Assembly: GCF_021018895.1 (NCBI RefSeq)
Contig: NC_079377.1
Span: forward strand, 15,919,501-15,983,500
Direction: 5' to 3'
Origin: Seriola aureovittata
Lineage: Eukaryota; Chordata; Actinopteri; Carangiformes; Carangidae
DNA: 64,000 bases
Shown: one piece after another, positions 52,501 through 64,000 of the stretch
How positions within the stretch are numbered: position 1 is the stretch's first letter
Layout of the letters: every line of letters begins with the position of its first letter
The notes under the pieces: generated by a model
Seen by the model: only the letters and a program-made list of their open reading frames with translations
Told to the model about the DNA's origin: nothing
Databases searched by the model: none
Program-made: the position numbers and the translations under genes

Positions 52501-54912
52501 ATGGCCACGTATGTCAGCTGTCCAGTGGTTGTTGGGTAAATAGTTGTTTTTTTGTTACACAGGTGACTCACCCTTTTGACAATTTGAAATCACAAGCCTG
52601 TGGACTAACAGACTGGCAGACTAGCTTTATTCACCCCTTGTTTTCCTTCAAATCTACATTAGCTGATTTTTTGGCCATTTGGAGGCAACTGCAACAAGCT
52701 GTAAACAACACTGATATATTGCCACCTTATATGATATGGCAAACGTGTTCACAAATTACTGCTAATTAACACATCCAGCAGACATGGAGCAACATTATCA
52801 TTCACTTGGAGTCATGTTCGTGCCCACCTGATGACTCTAAGGCTGTAGAGCTGAGGGAATCTGCAGATTTGGCTCATAATTCTCTGCGTTCATTGGTATA
52901 AATGTCACTTTTCGCAAAAAAGTAGTCACACGATTCACTGTTAATATGAAAAAAATGATTATAGCAGCTTTAATTATGAAGAATCGAGTTTCACATTTTG
53001 TAGGACATCAACAGTTTGTGCGATGGTGATATTCGAAATAGTGATAACTTGTGACAATGTCACAGCTAAGACAAACGAGTTGGGAGGAGAAGGGTGAGAA
53101 CACCTGTCTGCAAGATATTAACACCACCAAAGTGTTAACAATGTGGCAGCGAATGCCTTTCAAGAAATAAAAAAAAAAAAACACGCACGGCTTAGAAAGC
53201 AAATTCAAAGACCCCAGGGGCTGGTGTGGCATAAAGTATGAAACTTCACTCGATAAAAACCACCACACATTAAACAGCATCATTTAACACTTGTAATAAA
53301 GAAAGAATTGTCTATTTCCATTACATTGTTTACAGCAACAAAAGCCTGCAGGAAATCACATCCTCGTATACTTCAATACCACCACGATGCGACACGTAAT
53401 GTACAGAGGCTTTTGTCTGCCACATCAATTTATATCACTTCATTAACAAAGGCAACATTTCCTCGTGGACCAGATGTTGTGCTGGAGCTAGGTTGTTTGA
53501 AGTCAGAGTTGTTGGCTCTCCCATGGATAGCAGGTCACTGCAATCATAAATTATAAAGCAACTTCACAATATCACTTTGCACAAAATAAACTATTGGTGT
53601 CCTGATAAAACCTGATGTACAGTACAGATAAGAGGAGGAGTGAAATCTTTGATTGGGGAACGTGAACAAAACATATTCTGTCTTTGTTTTAAACACTATT
53701 TAAACTTTACGTTATGTAAACATGCAATTCCTGAAGTAATAAAGTTCAGCTATATTGTGACTGATGGGAACATTATGGTACATTTGCAGATGGTAATAAC
53801 ATTGATCAGTGAACATCACACCAGCATCTTAAACCGGACAGTGAGCAGATGCTCCATGTGACAGCTACGGCTTCCAAGCAGAACAGCAAGTGACTGACTT
53901 TATTGGACTCCTCATGTTGAGACAACGACCTTGTGTGAAAGTAGCAGCTCGGTTGATAAGTCAACTGAAACAGCTTCCTTTTTCTTTGGGCTTACACTCC
54001 CGCATCATTTGCTTCTTCACCATAAATGAAAGCCCAGGCAAGTTCAGCAGCTATACTAGGCTACAGATGGCCTGCTGAGCTTGGAAGCTTCAGCGTGCAT
54101 GAGCAGGGGGTCTGATCAATGCAGGCAAGATTAGACAGCAAGTGGGTAGGTTTTTCAACACAACCAAAAAGTTGTGCCCACTGTGCAAGGATGTTTTTTT
54201 TTATTATTATTTCAAAACTTCTTTTAACTCTTCAGCACTCTGAAATTTGTGCTGAGTGCGATGGTAAAATATTGGTTGCATGTTGACAAACTAAAAGCTC
54301 CCTGGACTTTTTAATAAACTACACTTCTTCCGACATCAATAAAGTAAAACAGCTGATAATGACAAATATGCTGGGAAGGATTTCTCTCATCCATATGTCT
54401 TATTAGACTTACCCACAGTGTCTGAAACCCCCACTTTTGCCAAAATGCATAACTATAAATCCAAAAAGGAAACTTCAGTGAGTGAATGAAAGTTATGGTT
54501 TTGAATGAGAGGTTTTTCGTGCAGCGGCCAGATGGTGTAATTCATATGAATGAGTAATGCAGGTGGTCACTGTAAAGTGAAAAAAATAAAAAAGTTTCTG
54601 ATTCATAGATGAAGCACTCACGCACTGACTATATTGTTTTAACACACCAAGCAGCTGAGGACTTAAAAATTCATTTCAAAGATCAGGGTAATCTTTAATG
54701 TTGGTTATCAAGACATTATCTCATAAAAAAATGCCTAAAAGGGATTCTTTGTTTACCAACTGCTGCTATAATTATTCTGAAGATTTTGCAGCTGTTCATG
54801 AAAGGCACAGTGACAACAAGGAGAGCACACATAACAATAATATGAACCTGCACAACGCAAGTTTTATTAAAGCCAACACAAAGAAAAGCAAACAAAAAGA
54901 CGTGTCTGGGAT

Positions 54913-54930
54913 GGGGGGGGGGGGGGGGGG
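54913..54930. repeat. G18 homopolymer
   Basis: Eighteen consecutive G residues; could form G-quadruplex on the + strand and i-motif on the other. Likely error-prone in assembly. Confidence 0.95.
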
Positions 54931-56189
54931 ACACGACACACACACACCTCATTATGCATTGTACCAGCCAAATTAACTTTATCCTGGTCTAGTATAAAAT
55001 CTTTGCCTGATTTGTAGGGAATTTCTGCTCTATTAGACAGCACTCGGTGGAGAAGAAAGGAAACCCAGGAGGGTAACACAGCTTGTCGATAAAAAAACAC
55101 ACTGCAGGATTTCAAGGCATTAGAGAACCTCGCCACAGGAAGACTTGGTGGCTTGGCAGAGCTGAACTCAGCCTGCCAGTAGTTTCTGTGCAGAGCTGCA
55201 TGCTGAGCTCTAAAAATCAGCCCCTCTGTTTATCTATGCAATGTAAGCAATGCCACATTCACCAATGTGTCAGGAGAAATAAATTCTTTGTCTTTAGTTG
55301 TCTGAGGCTGAATCGTGTTGATAGAATTCTTATCGTTATGTATTTCATGAATTTATTTATGTTTCTTTAGCCGGATGTGTGATGTTCACGCCCTGAAACA
55401 ACGCCACAGCAATACCACACCACACACACATACACATACACACACACACCTCCACAGCCTGTCCATCACAGCCAGCGAGGAGAGAGGGGAGCTGATGGAG
55501 GTCCATGCTGACAGCATCGGCCACAGGGTTGCCTGAGCATGTCAACATAGTTATATGCAGGAAACTACATGCATCAGTGTCCAAAACAGGGCTGTTTGTA
55601 ATGGTATGCTGAGGATGCAGTATCGAGGTGGGTGAGGCAGGCAAGATAAAATGGGGAAATGGCATTAAGAACTATTCTGAATTTAACCATTGATCATAAC
55701 TAGACTCTTGCCTGCCCCCCCCCCCAAGATACAACATGGGGAGCCAGAGCTAAACAGGTTTAATAAGTGCCAAGATGGCTTTAACAGTCAACTAAATTAG
55801 ATATTGCTGTAGTAGGACAAGCTGCAATTTCTGCTGTCATTGTCCCAAACTGTTTTCTGCTAGGATGAGGACATAATATTTTTGAACCCTTAAAAAGGTG
55901 TGTAATTTGAGCAATCATGGTTATATTTTGCTACTCACTCAAAGACAAACCAAAGGGAGCAATCAAAAAGACAAATTAAATTTTTTATAAATATGTTGTC
56001 AATCCTGGCTCTGGTATATTTGGCTACAATAGATGAATATGATGAATAAACAATGTTATTATTGATGATTATTGATAAACTGATAAACTGACTTGGTTAA
56101 GCCTTATGACCACTTACTGCCTTCTGATCTGTGCACATTTCTTTACATTTTATTCATTGAAGTCACTGTTTAAATGGGCTTACGATCTT

Positions 56190-56340
56190 TTGAAAGGAAA
56201 AGTTCAATATTTTTGGGAAATATGGTTTATTTGCTCTTTTTAAAGACTTAGATGAAAAGATCGATAATACTCTCATGTCTCACTTTTATCTTTGGTTTGT
56301 TTTGTTTTCCCCCATTCCTAGTCTAATCACTAGTCTGCAA
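56190..56340 (-). repeat. Partial copy of the 62345-62545 repeat, inverted
   Basis: GAAAAGTTCAATATTTTTGGGAAATA...TTAGATGAAAAGATCGATAATACTCTCATGTCT corresponds to the reverse complement of the ATGAGAGTGGT...TTTCCCAAAATGTC end at 62345-62545. Confidence 0.65.
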
Positions 56341-56740
56341 GTATTTTTATTTCAATTTATCTTATCCGGAATTTAGTGATATCTTGTATTGGATATTTTT
56401 GGCTGGACAGCAACAGTGGGGCCAGCCTTATAAGCGCAAATGTTGCACAATTAACCAACTTTTCAACTTAACCCTTTTCCAAAAAAGCACATGGCAACAA
56501 CTCTAGCGACTTTTTGGACAAACCTTAGCTACTTTCCGTAGAAGACATTCATCAGTATTGCCCCATAAGCACAAGGTCGAGCTTTCCCACCTCAGGCACA
56601 CTTCTCTATGCTGACCGCATGGCAGCTGACGAGAATGAGCGATCTGAGTGATCATTTTAGATGTAAATAGCCAAAATCACAGCACAGCCATTGTCTTTAA
56701 CTTATGTGTTTGGAGATTTTGTCTGACGAAGTTGCAGTTA

Positions 56741-56989
56741 TGGTAAATGGTAAATGGATTTGCAATTATATAGCACGTTTTTTAGTCTTACTGACTACTC
56801 AAAACACTTTACAATACTTGCCACATTCATCCATTCATTCACCACACTCATACGCTGTAGGAACAGCCATCAGGGGCAAAGTGTCTTGTCCAAGGACACT
56901 ACGACACGTGGACTGGAGGATCCAGGGATTGAACCACCGACCCTCTGATTAGTGGACAACCCGCTCCACCTCCTGAGCCACAGCCGCCC
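56741..56989 (-). mobile_element. tRNA-derived SINE
   Basis: On the minus strand the element starts GGGCGGCTGTGGCTCAGGAG with an A-box-like TGGCTCAGGAGGTGG and a B box GGTTCAATCCC about 35 nt later. It continues through TCCTTGGACAAGACACTTTGCC and ends in the ACCATTTACCATTTACC tail. This is one of the most common fish SINE structures. Confidence 0.85.
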
Positions 56990-58201
56990 AAACAAATAAA
57001 ATCAGGATATTAGCAGTGCAAAGCAGCAGCTTGAAAATTACTTGAAAATGACTGCTGGTTAACATCGGCCACATTCAGTCACTATTTCATAATTGTTCCA
57101 TTGTCTGACAACAGAAACAGAAAAAATATAAATGAGAACAGGTTCATTTGGGAATTCAGCTGTATTAAAATAATATATATCTGAGCACAGAGAGTAGGAG
57201 AGAAACAAACAGATAATGGGATAAAACTGGCTGACATTAGGCAGAATGCAAATAACCTACGATACAGTCCATCCATATTCTAGGTTTTGACCTAGTCTTG
57301 TTCATATATTTTTTAAATAAGATGTATTATACATTAACATTGTTCTTTCAGTAAGGCCAGCGTTCTACTCAAAATAACATGGGTGTTTTTCTACACTGCT
57401 GTTGAATAGCACTTTGGGCAGATGTACTATGCTCACTGTGACTCAAGAACTTTTTGTTCAGTGGTATCTCTCGCAAAAAAAAACAAACTTGCACGTCACA
57501 AAGGGAGAAGACACCACTTCTTCAAAAAACTGCAGATTCATTTTTGCAGTATATTTTAAGCCTTAACTTTATTACAGCTATTTTGCATACTCTAATAATG
57601 TTGTCATACCTGTATTTTCCATAGGCTACTTTTAATTCCTATAGATATAGACATTGCAAACAATGTTTGCACATAATTCACACTTAGGTTATTTTTATTG
57701 ATCTCTCCTCAAAGTAACAATTCACCCAGCTCACCTTGACTGAATCATTCTAAAACTTGGTTTAAAGTTAACTTTACATTGATTGTTTTGACTTAACAGT
57801 TTCTGACATCCATTAAATCCACTGCACAATGATTGAATGCAGAATGTACGTATGTACAGTCATTTCAATTATCTTTCCAGCGCTTTGATGGCATTGAGGC
57901 GCTGACAGAGTCAAAATAAATTCTTGTAACTGACATCCTGAAATGAGCTACATTTATCTTTTCCTCCATCCTGTAACAACCCCCATTGTGTACTGTTTAA
58001 CTGATCATTTACCCCTGTTTGCCTCAGACAAATGACATTGACTCTCAAAAACTTAAATGTCTCTGGAAGTGTCATCTCTCATGTACTTTTTCTACAGCAT
58101 GTGTAGTCATGGTATGGCAGCCTCTCACTTTCCACAGGACAATGGAGATGAATAATTGGATAAAACTGGATTAGTTCAGTATAATAGGATAGATTTTTGC
58201 A

Positions 58202-59205
58202 ATGAAGATGGTCGAGAACATTGAAGAAAATATTAAAGCAGAATCGGAGAATGCCATTGAATACAATATTTTATGCACTGTTCAGTCAGTGAGTCATAAA
58301 AGCAACTACGATTCAGATGAAAAGACAGCATACCTGGCACGTCTCCAGTTTCCTGAGACAGATGAGCAAATCTACCAAGAGATCAATGAAGCCAATGAGG
58401 AGAAGCTACATGCCAGGCTATCAAGCACAAGGCCTGTGAAGAGGAGGAGGTCCCTCTACTAGAAAATGGAGCTGCTGAAAATAATACAAAACATGGACTT
58501 GAGTACCCATGAGCAGGGAATAAACATTCAATGGTTGTAGGATAGAGAAGACATTTCAAGAATTGAGCCGCTGCTCCTTAACGCAGAGAAAAATATATTT
58601 TCCCAACAGTAGAGAGCTCTTTACCAAAGATGGAGAAAGTCAACAAAGGCTCCAGATACCGAAGCTTTTAAGAACACAGGAGCTGATCACTCAGCCAGCA
58701 AGTCCTCCAACCTGAACGACCTTTTGGTTGTTTGTCCCTACCCTCCAAGACAAGAAGGTTATGGAACAGTCATGATTCAACCCTTTAAATAGGAAAGAAA
58801 CAGCAGTCTCCAAAGTGTTTTGCTGACTCATCCATCCAAACCTACTAAAGTGGACTCCGTCACTACTATATCACGACTTTCTCCTTTCTACATCCACTGG
58901 AGATCACCTAACAATAGACTTGTAATTTGCCATAATAAGGTACTTGCACAGATGACCATTGGTCTTTTTTTAATTTTTTTTTTTTTTATTAACAGGACAG
59001 TCCATTCTTATTAGAGAAAGACTGTGAGCCACCTTTTGCCAAGAGATACAACCCGAAAGAAAAGCCACTTAAACTAAATGTTAAACAGTTTTTATGGGAC
59101 AAAAACTCCAAAATGGCCCCCGACATGGAGGAGGAAGAAGAAAAAGGAGAAGAAAACTCTTCAAACTCTGATAACTTCATGTTTCTGAACACAACTAAGA
59201 CATGA
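58202..59205 (+). pseudogene. Unidentified coding-like remnant in sorcs1 intron 1
   Basis: Protein-like blocks follow each other on the + strand in different frames: an 86-codon open frame at 58202-58462 (contains YLARLQFPETDEQIYQEINE); in another frame EEEEVPLLENGAAENN; then SKSSNLNDLLVVCPYPPRQE with one stop before HPSKPTKVDSVTTISRLSPF; then 58996-59205 reading CEPPFAKRYNPKEKPLKLNV with an acidic C-terminus and a TGA stop. The last block follows a T-rich tract ending AACAG. I do not recognise the family. Charged, low-stop composition unlike surrounding AT-rich DNA suggests a decayed gene or retrocopy. A real multi-exon gene is less likely, since the last possible intron (58940-58995) is only 56 nt. 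Confidence 0.4.
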
Positions 59206-59384
59206 GTACCTTTTTCTTCAGTAAAATATCACTCACCTGTGATATCTCTTAAATAACACAGTGTGCTGTCTGTATACTGTTTCTTCTGTGGAGAATTTTA
59301 AGCGATTAACATCATACATATGGCATTTAAAACAGCTGGATTGAGTGGAAACAAGATAAGACAGATGTGTTCAAGGTCATGGAG

Positions 59385-59545
59385 GGGGGACCGCAGCCTA
59401 TCCCAGCATGCAATGGACAGGACAGTTTGACAGCCTCACAGGGCTAACGCAGAATGACAAACACATTCACACCTACGGGCAATTCAGATTTTCTGATTCA
59501 CCTTACTTGCATGTCTTTGGACTGTGAGAGGAATCTAGAGTACCT
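59385..59545 (+). repeat. Common teleost dispersed repeat
   Basis: CGCAGCCTATCCCAGCATGC...CACAGGGCTAACGCAGA...ACATTCACACCTACGGGCAATTCAGA...TTGCATGTCTTTGGACTGTGAGAGGAA matches a repeat present in thousands of copies in fish. Confidence 0.7.
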
Positions 59546-61759
59546 GAATAAAAGGGAAATCATGCCAAACAGCACTATCACCTTTTCAAAAGATAAAGTT
59601 CAAACTAATTAAAACACGTCATTCATTCAAATTAATTTAAATGCTACCCATTGAGCCTGATCCTAAATTATGGAACAGCATTAACACTGTTCTGTTAATT
59701 TGCGGTGCCTCTTCGGTCTCACTGGAGTGACAAACTAACCTTACTGTAAAGTCAAGCAGACACTATACAGATTAAGCCTGGTTTTAACCCCCAAATGACC
59801 CCACCTTCCATATCCACCCAAACAACTAATTAGATCTGGGTTTAATTTCTGAATAACCAACAATCTGGCTGTTGGACAACTGGGTGAATAACTGGCATGT
59901 TAGAAACTTTGGTCAGCTGTCTTACAGCTTGAGCAGTTCCAGTGTCTGATTTCCCACATGGCTGCTGTCAGAAGACTCATTACAAACTGCAGCGAGCTTG
60001 TTTTAATATCACTGGAATAGTATTTTACATGTTGTGGCTATTGTAGTCTTGACTGAGAGGAGAACAGACCATCTGTGGCTCGTAGAAAAGGACAAAATAA
60101 GAGATAGCGCTTCTTTTCTCTTTCTGACTACATTGTTGAGGATGCCCGTCTTGTGTTCTTCACTGGACGTTCTGTGCTTACATTCAGAGTGAGCACCCAT
60201 TTCATGACTGATCCGTACATTATGAACAAAGAAGTCATATGTTTTGGCTGTGAAGAGAGCCTGATTTCAGTGTGTAGCCTGAGCTCACATGACTTACAAG
60301 ATTAATAAAAATGCAAATTAGTAAAATCGTAAGCAGCATCACCTTTAGCCACAATTTCTCGTTCTAGTCCAAATTGCTTCTTCTTCTAATGCTTTCATTT
60401 TGCATTAGTGATGAGAACAATAGTCTAGTGTACTGACAGGGCAACCAGCAGCAGGCAGTGCATTTTATGAACTCCCATCACTGAAGTACAAGGCACAGCC
60501 TGTGTTTGGTTATACACCGAGAATTTAGTATCTGACCAGATTAATATAGATCTAATATTCAACATTTTTCCTGGCTTGATTAAACCCTACTTCGAATTTC
60601 AAATACAAAAATGACAAACTTAATGCAAACCCAACAAAATTAAGAATGTATCACTGCATATTTATAACCTATAGGCCCCCTGCGTTTCCAGCTGCAAAAC
60701 ATGTTTTCCTTTTGGCTACCTGCTCTTTAAGGCCCAGTGGATATTTGATTAACATCCTCTGCCACATGAGTGGAATGAAATTATTTATTTACAGGCTTCT
60801 GTAGATGACCCATTCAAGGCTATGACAGATTGAATGCACTACATTTTCTCAGGACTACTGAAGGCTTACTTGCTCAAATATTAATTTGTCACAAGTTCTT
60901 TCATTGTTATCCACTCCTTGATGCATGCCAATTAATTACTGCAGTTAAATTGCTCACATCTAGTGCAAGGGCACTTGTTATTGAAATGTTTCATACCAGA
61001 GACAGTAACCACATGAATGAGTGTGCTAGCAGCACATGGTCTGAGCCCTTGTTTGCATTTCCCTTGGTTTTCATGTTGATCGAAACGCTGAAATGACATT
61101 GCAGCTTAGTTTTCAAACCACGGTAATTGGACAAATGATAAAAGAACTGTAAGAACGAGACTTCAGCTCGAATTAATGACTGAATGAAATCTGGAATTGG
61201 ACAAGAAAACTAAGCATCAATGCAAATCAATAACAAACTCAGACAAAGTGGTTTACAGGCTGTATGTGCAAATTGGCTGCTGCACTGTAGGCAACAATAT
61301 AAACCAATTATCAGGTGTCAGAATGTGCAACAAATACATCATAGGCCACACTTCTCGATACTAGCCTGAAAACTTGATTTCATGAAGTGTCAAAACAGAG
61401 CAGCACTTTCCCCAACACGAGTCACATGAGCAAGCCAGAGGATATATTATATGTAATAACGTTGAGAGCACTCACCAGCCCCTTAACCCTTTCTTTACAC
61501 TTGTTGTCCAATGTATCTACTGCATTAAACCTTTTTCCGACCTTCTCATACTTAAGGAAGCAGATTACAGTCATTATTACTGGACTGTCTGAACAAAGAT
61601 GTTTAACTTGGAGAAGGGAAATTGGCTAACTTTGAAACAGATTACTACTTTAAATAGATCTCCAAGAAAGTACACCAGCTGGAAAATCTGCGAGCTTCCT
61701 TGGTGACCACCTGGCCTGCACCTACGCAGTGAGAGAGGGTGTGGCATGTAGCAGAAGTG

Positions 61760-61763
<4 letters not shown>

Positions 61764-61813
<50 letters not shown>

Positions 61814-61821
61814 GACACACA

Positions 61822-61893
<72 letters not shown>
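61764..61893. repeat. (AC)n array with ACAG interruptions
   Basis: About 130 bp of AC repeats interrupted by ACAGACAGACACACAGAC near 61808. Confidence 0.97.
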
Positions 61894-61895
<2 letters not shown>

Positions 61896-62344
61896 GAGTG
61901 GGCAGGATGAGACTCAGTGCCATCAGGGGGTAAATTTCTCAAAGCAGGACTATAAAGTTTGTCATGTAATTGTGAAAAAGATTATGACAAATCTTGGTGA
62001 TTATGACTTGAATCAAAGAATCAGTTTAGAAATATAAATTAATCATGTATGCTGATTATAACTAATTACAAACAAAAACTTTCCCAAATATGTGATAACA
62101 CTTAAGCTTTAAACACTTTTTATTCATGTTGAATGGCTCACTGATCCTAATATACTACCCCCAGGATACTAGCACTCTTACTCTATACTGCAATCTATGT
62201 AAAGGTCAAGCATAATGAATGAAAACAGGTAAGCCAAGAAATCTCCCACCATTCAACTTCCCATTAAAATCACAACCACTTCTTTTTGTGCACAGATTAA
62301 ACACAAGATATAATGTGTTCACCAGTAAAATTCAGAGGTTCCTG

Positions 62345-62545
62345 TAGGCAGATTTTGTTGCCTTTAGACAGAGCCAGGCTAGTTGTTTCCCCCTAATACC
62401 AGTCTTAATGCCAAGCTAAGCTAATCACCTGCTGCCTGTAGCTTCATATTTACTGTACAGACATGAGAGTGGTGTCTACTCACTGAACTGTCAGCTAGAA
62501 AGTAAATAAGTGTATTTCCCAAAATGTCTATTCTTTTAAGGAAGG
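62345..62545 (+). repeat. Teleost dispersed repeat
   Basis: GACAGAGCCAGGCTAGTTGTTTCCCCC...CCAAGCTAAGCTAA...TGCTGCCTGTAGCTTCATATTTAC...CAGACATGAGAGTGGT...GTGTATTTCCCAAAATGTC; a widespread fish element, with a partial inverted copy at 56190-56340. Confidence 0.7.
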
Positions 62546-62589
62546 CGATAGTTTTAATAAAAAAAACATAACCTGACCTAAGCTCTTTG

Positions 62590-62843
62590 TTGGGGTTTAT
62601 AGTTTCTTTTTTGCCCTTTACATCTCAACTTTTTTGGCATTTTGAGTAGAAGGAAGTTGTGCTGGTCCCATGCTCTTCTCAGTCCACACCCGTCTTTCCT
62701 CTCCACTGTTGCCAAGTGCTTGCTCATTGTGAGAGCTGTTGGGTTTCTCTCTATAATATTGTAAGGTCTTGACCTCCGTGTTAAGTGCCTTGAGATAATG
62801 TATGTTATGATTTGGCGCCATACAATAAAAACTGAATTGAAAT
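62590..62843 (+). repeat. Retroelement 3' end with GATTTGGCGCCAT tail
   Basis: CACTGTTGCCAAGTGCTTGC...TGGGTTTCTCT...AAGTGCCTTGAGATAATG...ATGATTTGGCGCCATACAATAAAAACTGAATTGAA is a typical teleost LINE/SINE 3' tail. Confidence 0.6.
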
Positions 62844-63589
62844 TGTTTATGCTGTCTATGCTAATAACACACAATTACACATGCCTGAAGAACCAAATGA
62901 CACAAATGCCTTACAGCATTAATAAATAAAGTAATAACTTTCTAAAAGTTAAATGATCATTTTAGTCATCTTTAAGATAAAATGACTGATATTTTATGTT
63001 TCTAGCTTCTCAAATATGATGCTTTTCTTTTTGCTATTTATGCTTTTCTTTGTCACACAATAGTAAACCAAATACTTGCTAGTCAGACAAAACCTTCACC
63101 TTGGTCTGTGGCAGACAAAAAGTTGAATCATTAAACCACAAAAAAAAAGAAAGAAAAAAAGGCATATAATCAATAATGAAAAAAGTCATTTGTTGCTGCC
63201 CTATAATACTAAATACTATTGCTTAGCCCCAAAGCCAAAAGAGATGCGCTATGCAAAAATCCTGGATCTCTGGCTCCACAGACCAAGCCTCAGCACTATA
63301 TGATCAGCATTCTTTCACTACAGAAATATTGCCACGGTGCAATTTTAGCCAACAAGATGCCAAAAAGCTAATTCCAGCTTCCATCTGAAGTAGGACACAT
63401 TTCACTGGTCATACTTAAATGTCTATTTAGAGCAACCAATAATAATAATAATAAATAAATGATAAATTCTGCTGCTCCACTCCTGACCCAAAACAAGAAA
63501 AAGATGGAGCATATGCGTGTGGTTTTAGCTGAACTTGACACGGCTCCAAGAATCTTTTAGAATTGATTTTAAAGTCTATTTGCCCGTAG

Positions 63590-63830
63590 CCTATATTAAG
63601 CTCTAAATGGATGAGCTTACATTGCAAACTCCCTGTTGTTTTAAGTGCCTTCACGTTCACTCACATCCACCACTCTGGGTTGTTTGAAGTTCAGAACCAC
63701 GGACATGAGACATTTTTATGCTCCCAAACTGTGGAATGCCAGTCCCCTGGATATTAGGGAGAAAACCTCAGTGAGCATTTTTAAGCAGCAGCTTACAACA
63801 CATCTATTTCTGTTGGTTTTCCACTAGTCA
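63590..63830 (+). pseudogene. Non-LTR retrotransposon C-terminal fragment
   Basis: The frame reads FRTTDMRHFYAPKLWNASPL and IREKTSVSIFKQQLTTHLF, the conserved A-P-x-LWN-x-LP...F-K-x-x-L-K-T-H-LF C-terminal block of teleost LINEs. 5'-truncated. Confidence 0.7.
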
Positions 63831-64000
63831 TTGAACTTAGAATTTTTCTCTCTCTCTGCACATATATTCAGTATTTTATTGTATTACTATGGTGCCATTT
63901 TGTGTTTCAGATTGCTCCTCATTTCTTCATATGGAGAGTGCTATAATGATAATAGAATTTCCACCTATCTGCTGTACCACTTTTACCCTTCAGCACAGCT

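Larger units (their letters stand above)
49516..64000 (-). other. sorcs1: sorcs1 intron 1 (3' portion)
   Basis: 14.5 kb upstream of exon 2 with no sorcs1 exon 1 signature. It holds dispersed repeats (56190-56340, 56741-56989, 59385-59545, 62345-62545, 62590-62843, 63590-63830), a long CA array (61764-61893), a G18 run and an unidentified coding-like remnant (58202-59205). From 49516 to 54900 nothing definable is seen apart from simple sequence. Confidence 0.75.

Noticed and set aside
56741..56989. Possible tRNA gene on the minus strand
   Set aside because: A and B boxes are present, but no cloverleaf anticodon arm was found; it is the head of a SINE.
58940..58995. A splice intron joining CHNK to DSPFLLEKDC
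   Set aside because: Phase and AG are attractive but 56 nt is below the usual vertebrate intron minimum; kept only as part of the decayed remnant.
60830..61096. 88-codon plus-strand frame
   Set aside because: No domain, repeat or splice evidence; most likely chance.
61577..62037. Open frames rich in Cys-Val/Thr-His near 61.8 kb
   Set aside because: Again caused by the AC array at 61764-61893.

Overview
The window is vertebrate genomic DNA, almost certainly from a ray-finned (teleost) fish. Coding sequence is split into many short GT-AG exons. The introns carry long CA/GT arrays and dispersed repeats typical of teleosts: a Tc1 relic, a tRNA-type SINE, LINE 3' ends and fold-back MITEs. No bacterial, plasmid or viral layout is seen.

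Two paralogous genes of the SorCS branch of VPS10-domain sorting receptors lie tail to tail. On the + strand, positions 1-13334 hold the 3' half of sorcs3: 17 coding exons, numbered 11-27 by alignment with the neighbour, joining to 670 codons including the stop. On the - strand, positions 49515 down to 18470 hold sorcs1 without its first exon: 26 coding exons, 2-27, joining to 1012 codons including the stop. Both assemblies stay in frame throughout. Thirteen consecutive exons (12-24) have identical lengths in the two genes: 77, 92, 108, 118, 134, 114, 172, 187, 134, 124, 113, 135 and 100 bp. This is the signature of an ancient gene duplication. The two stop codons are only about 5.1 kb apart.

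Layout: 1-8453, compact sorcs3 exons 11-26. 8454-13269, sorcs3 intron 26 with a dead Tc1 transposon. 13270-13334, tiny last coding exon of sorcs3. 13335-18469, convergent intergenic/3' UTR zone. 18470-22296, sorcs1 tail and transmembrane exons. 22297-36922, exons 10-23 (10CC, PKD-like and membrane-proximal regions) with most of the intronic repeats. 38574-49515, beta-propeller exons 2-9. 49516-64000, sorcs1 intron 1, which contains only repeats and one unidentified decayed coding-like stretch (58202-59205).

From family knowledge, SorCS proteins are type I membrane receptors of neurons with an N-terminal Vps10p beta-propeller, a ten-cysteine 10CC module, PKD-like and membrane-proximal domains, one transmembrane helix and a short cytoplasmic tail used for sorting. 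All of these parts except the exon-1 signal and propeptide are visible in sorcs1; sorcs3 is visible from the end of the propeller onward.

The most interesting observations are two very short introns that are open and a multiple of three (sorcs3 intron 25, sorcs1 intron 20), tandem acceptors at sorcs1 exon 24, hidden micro-exons encoding the two C-termini, a near-perfect 45-bp stem hairpin inside a nested inverted-repeat element, and the unexplained coding-like remnant in sorcs1 intron 1.
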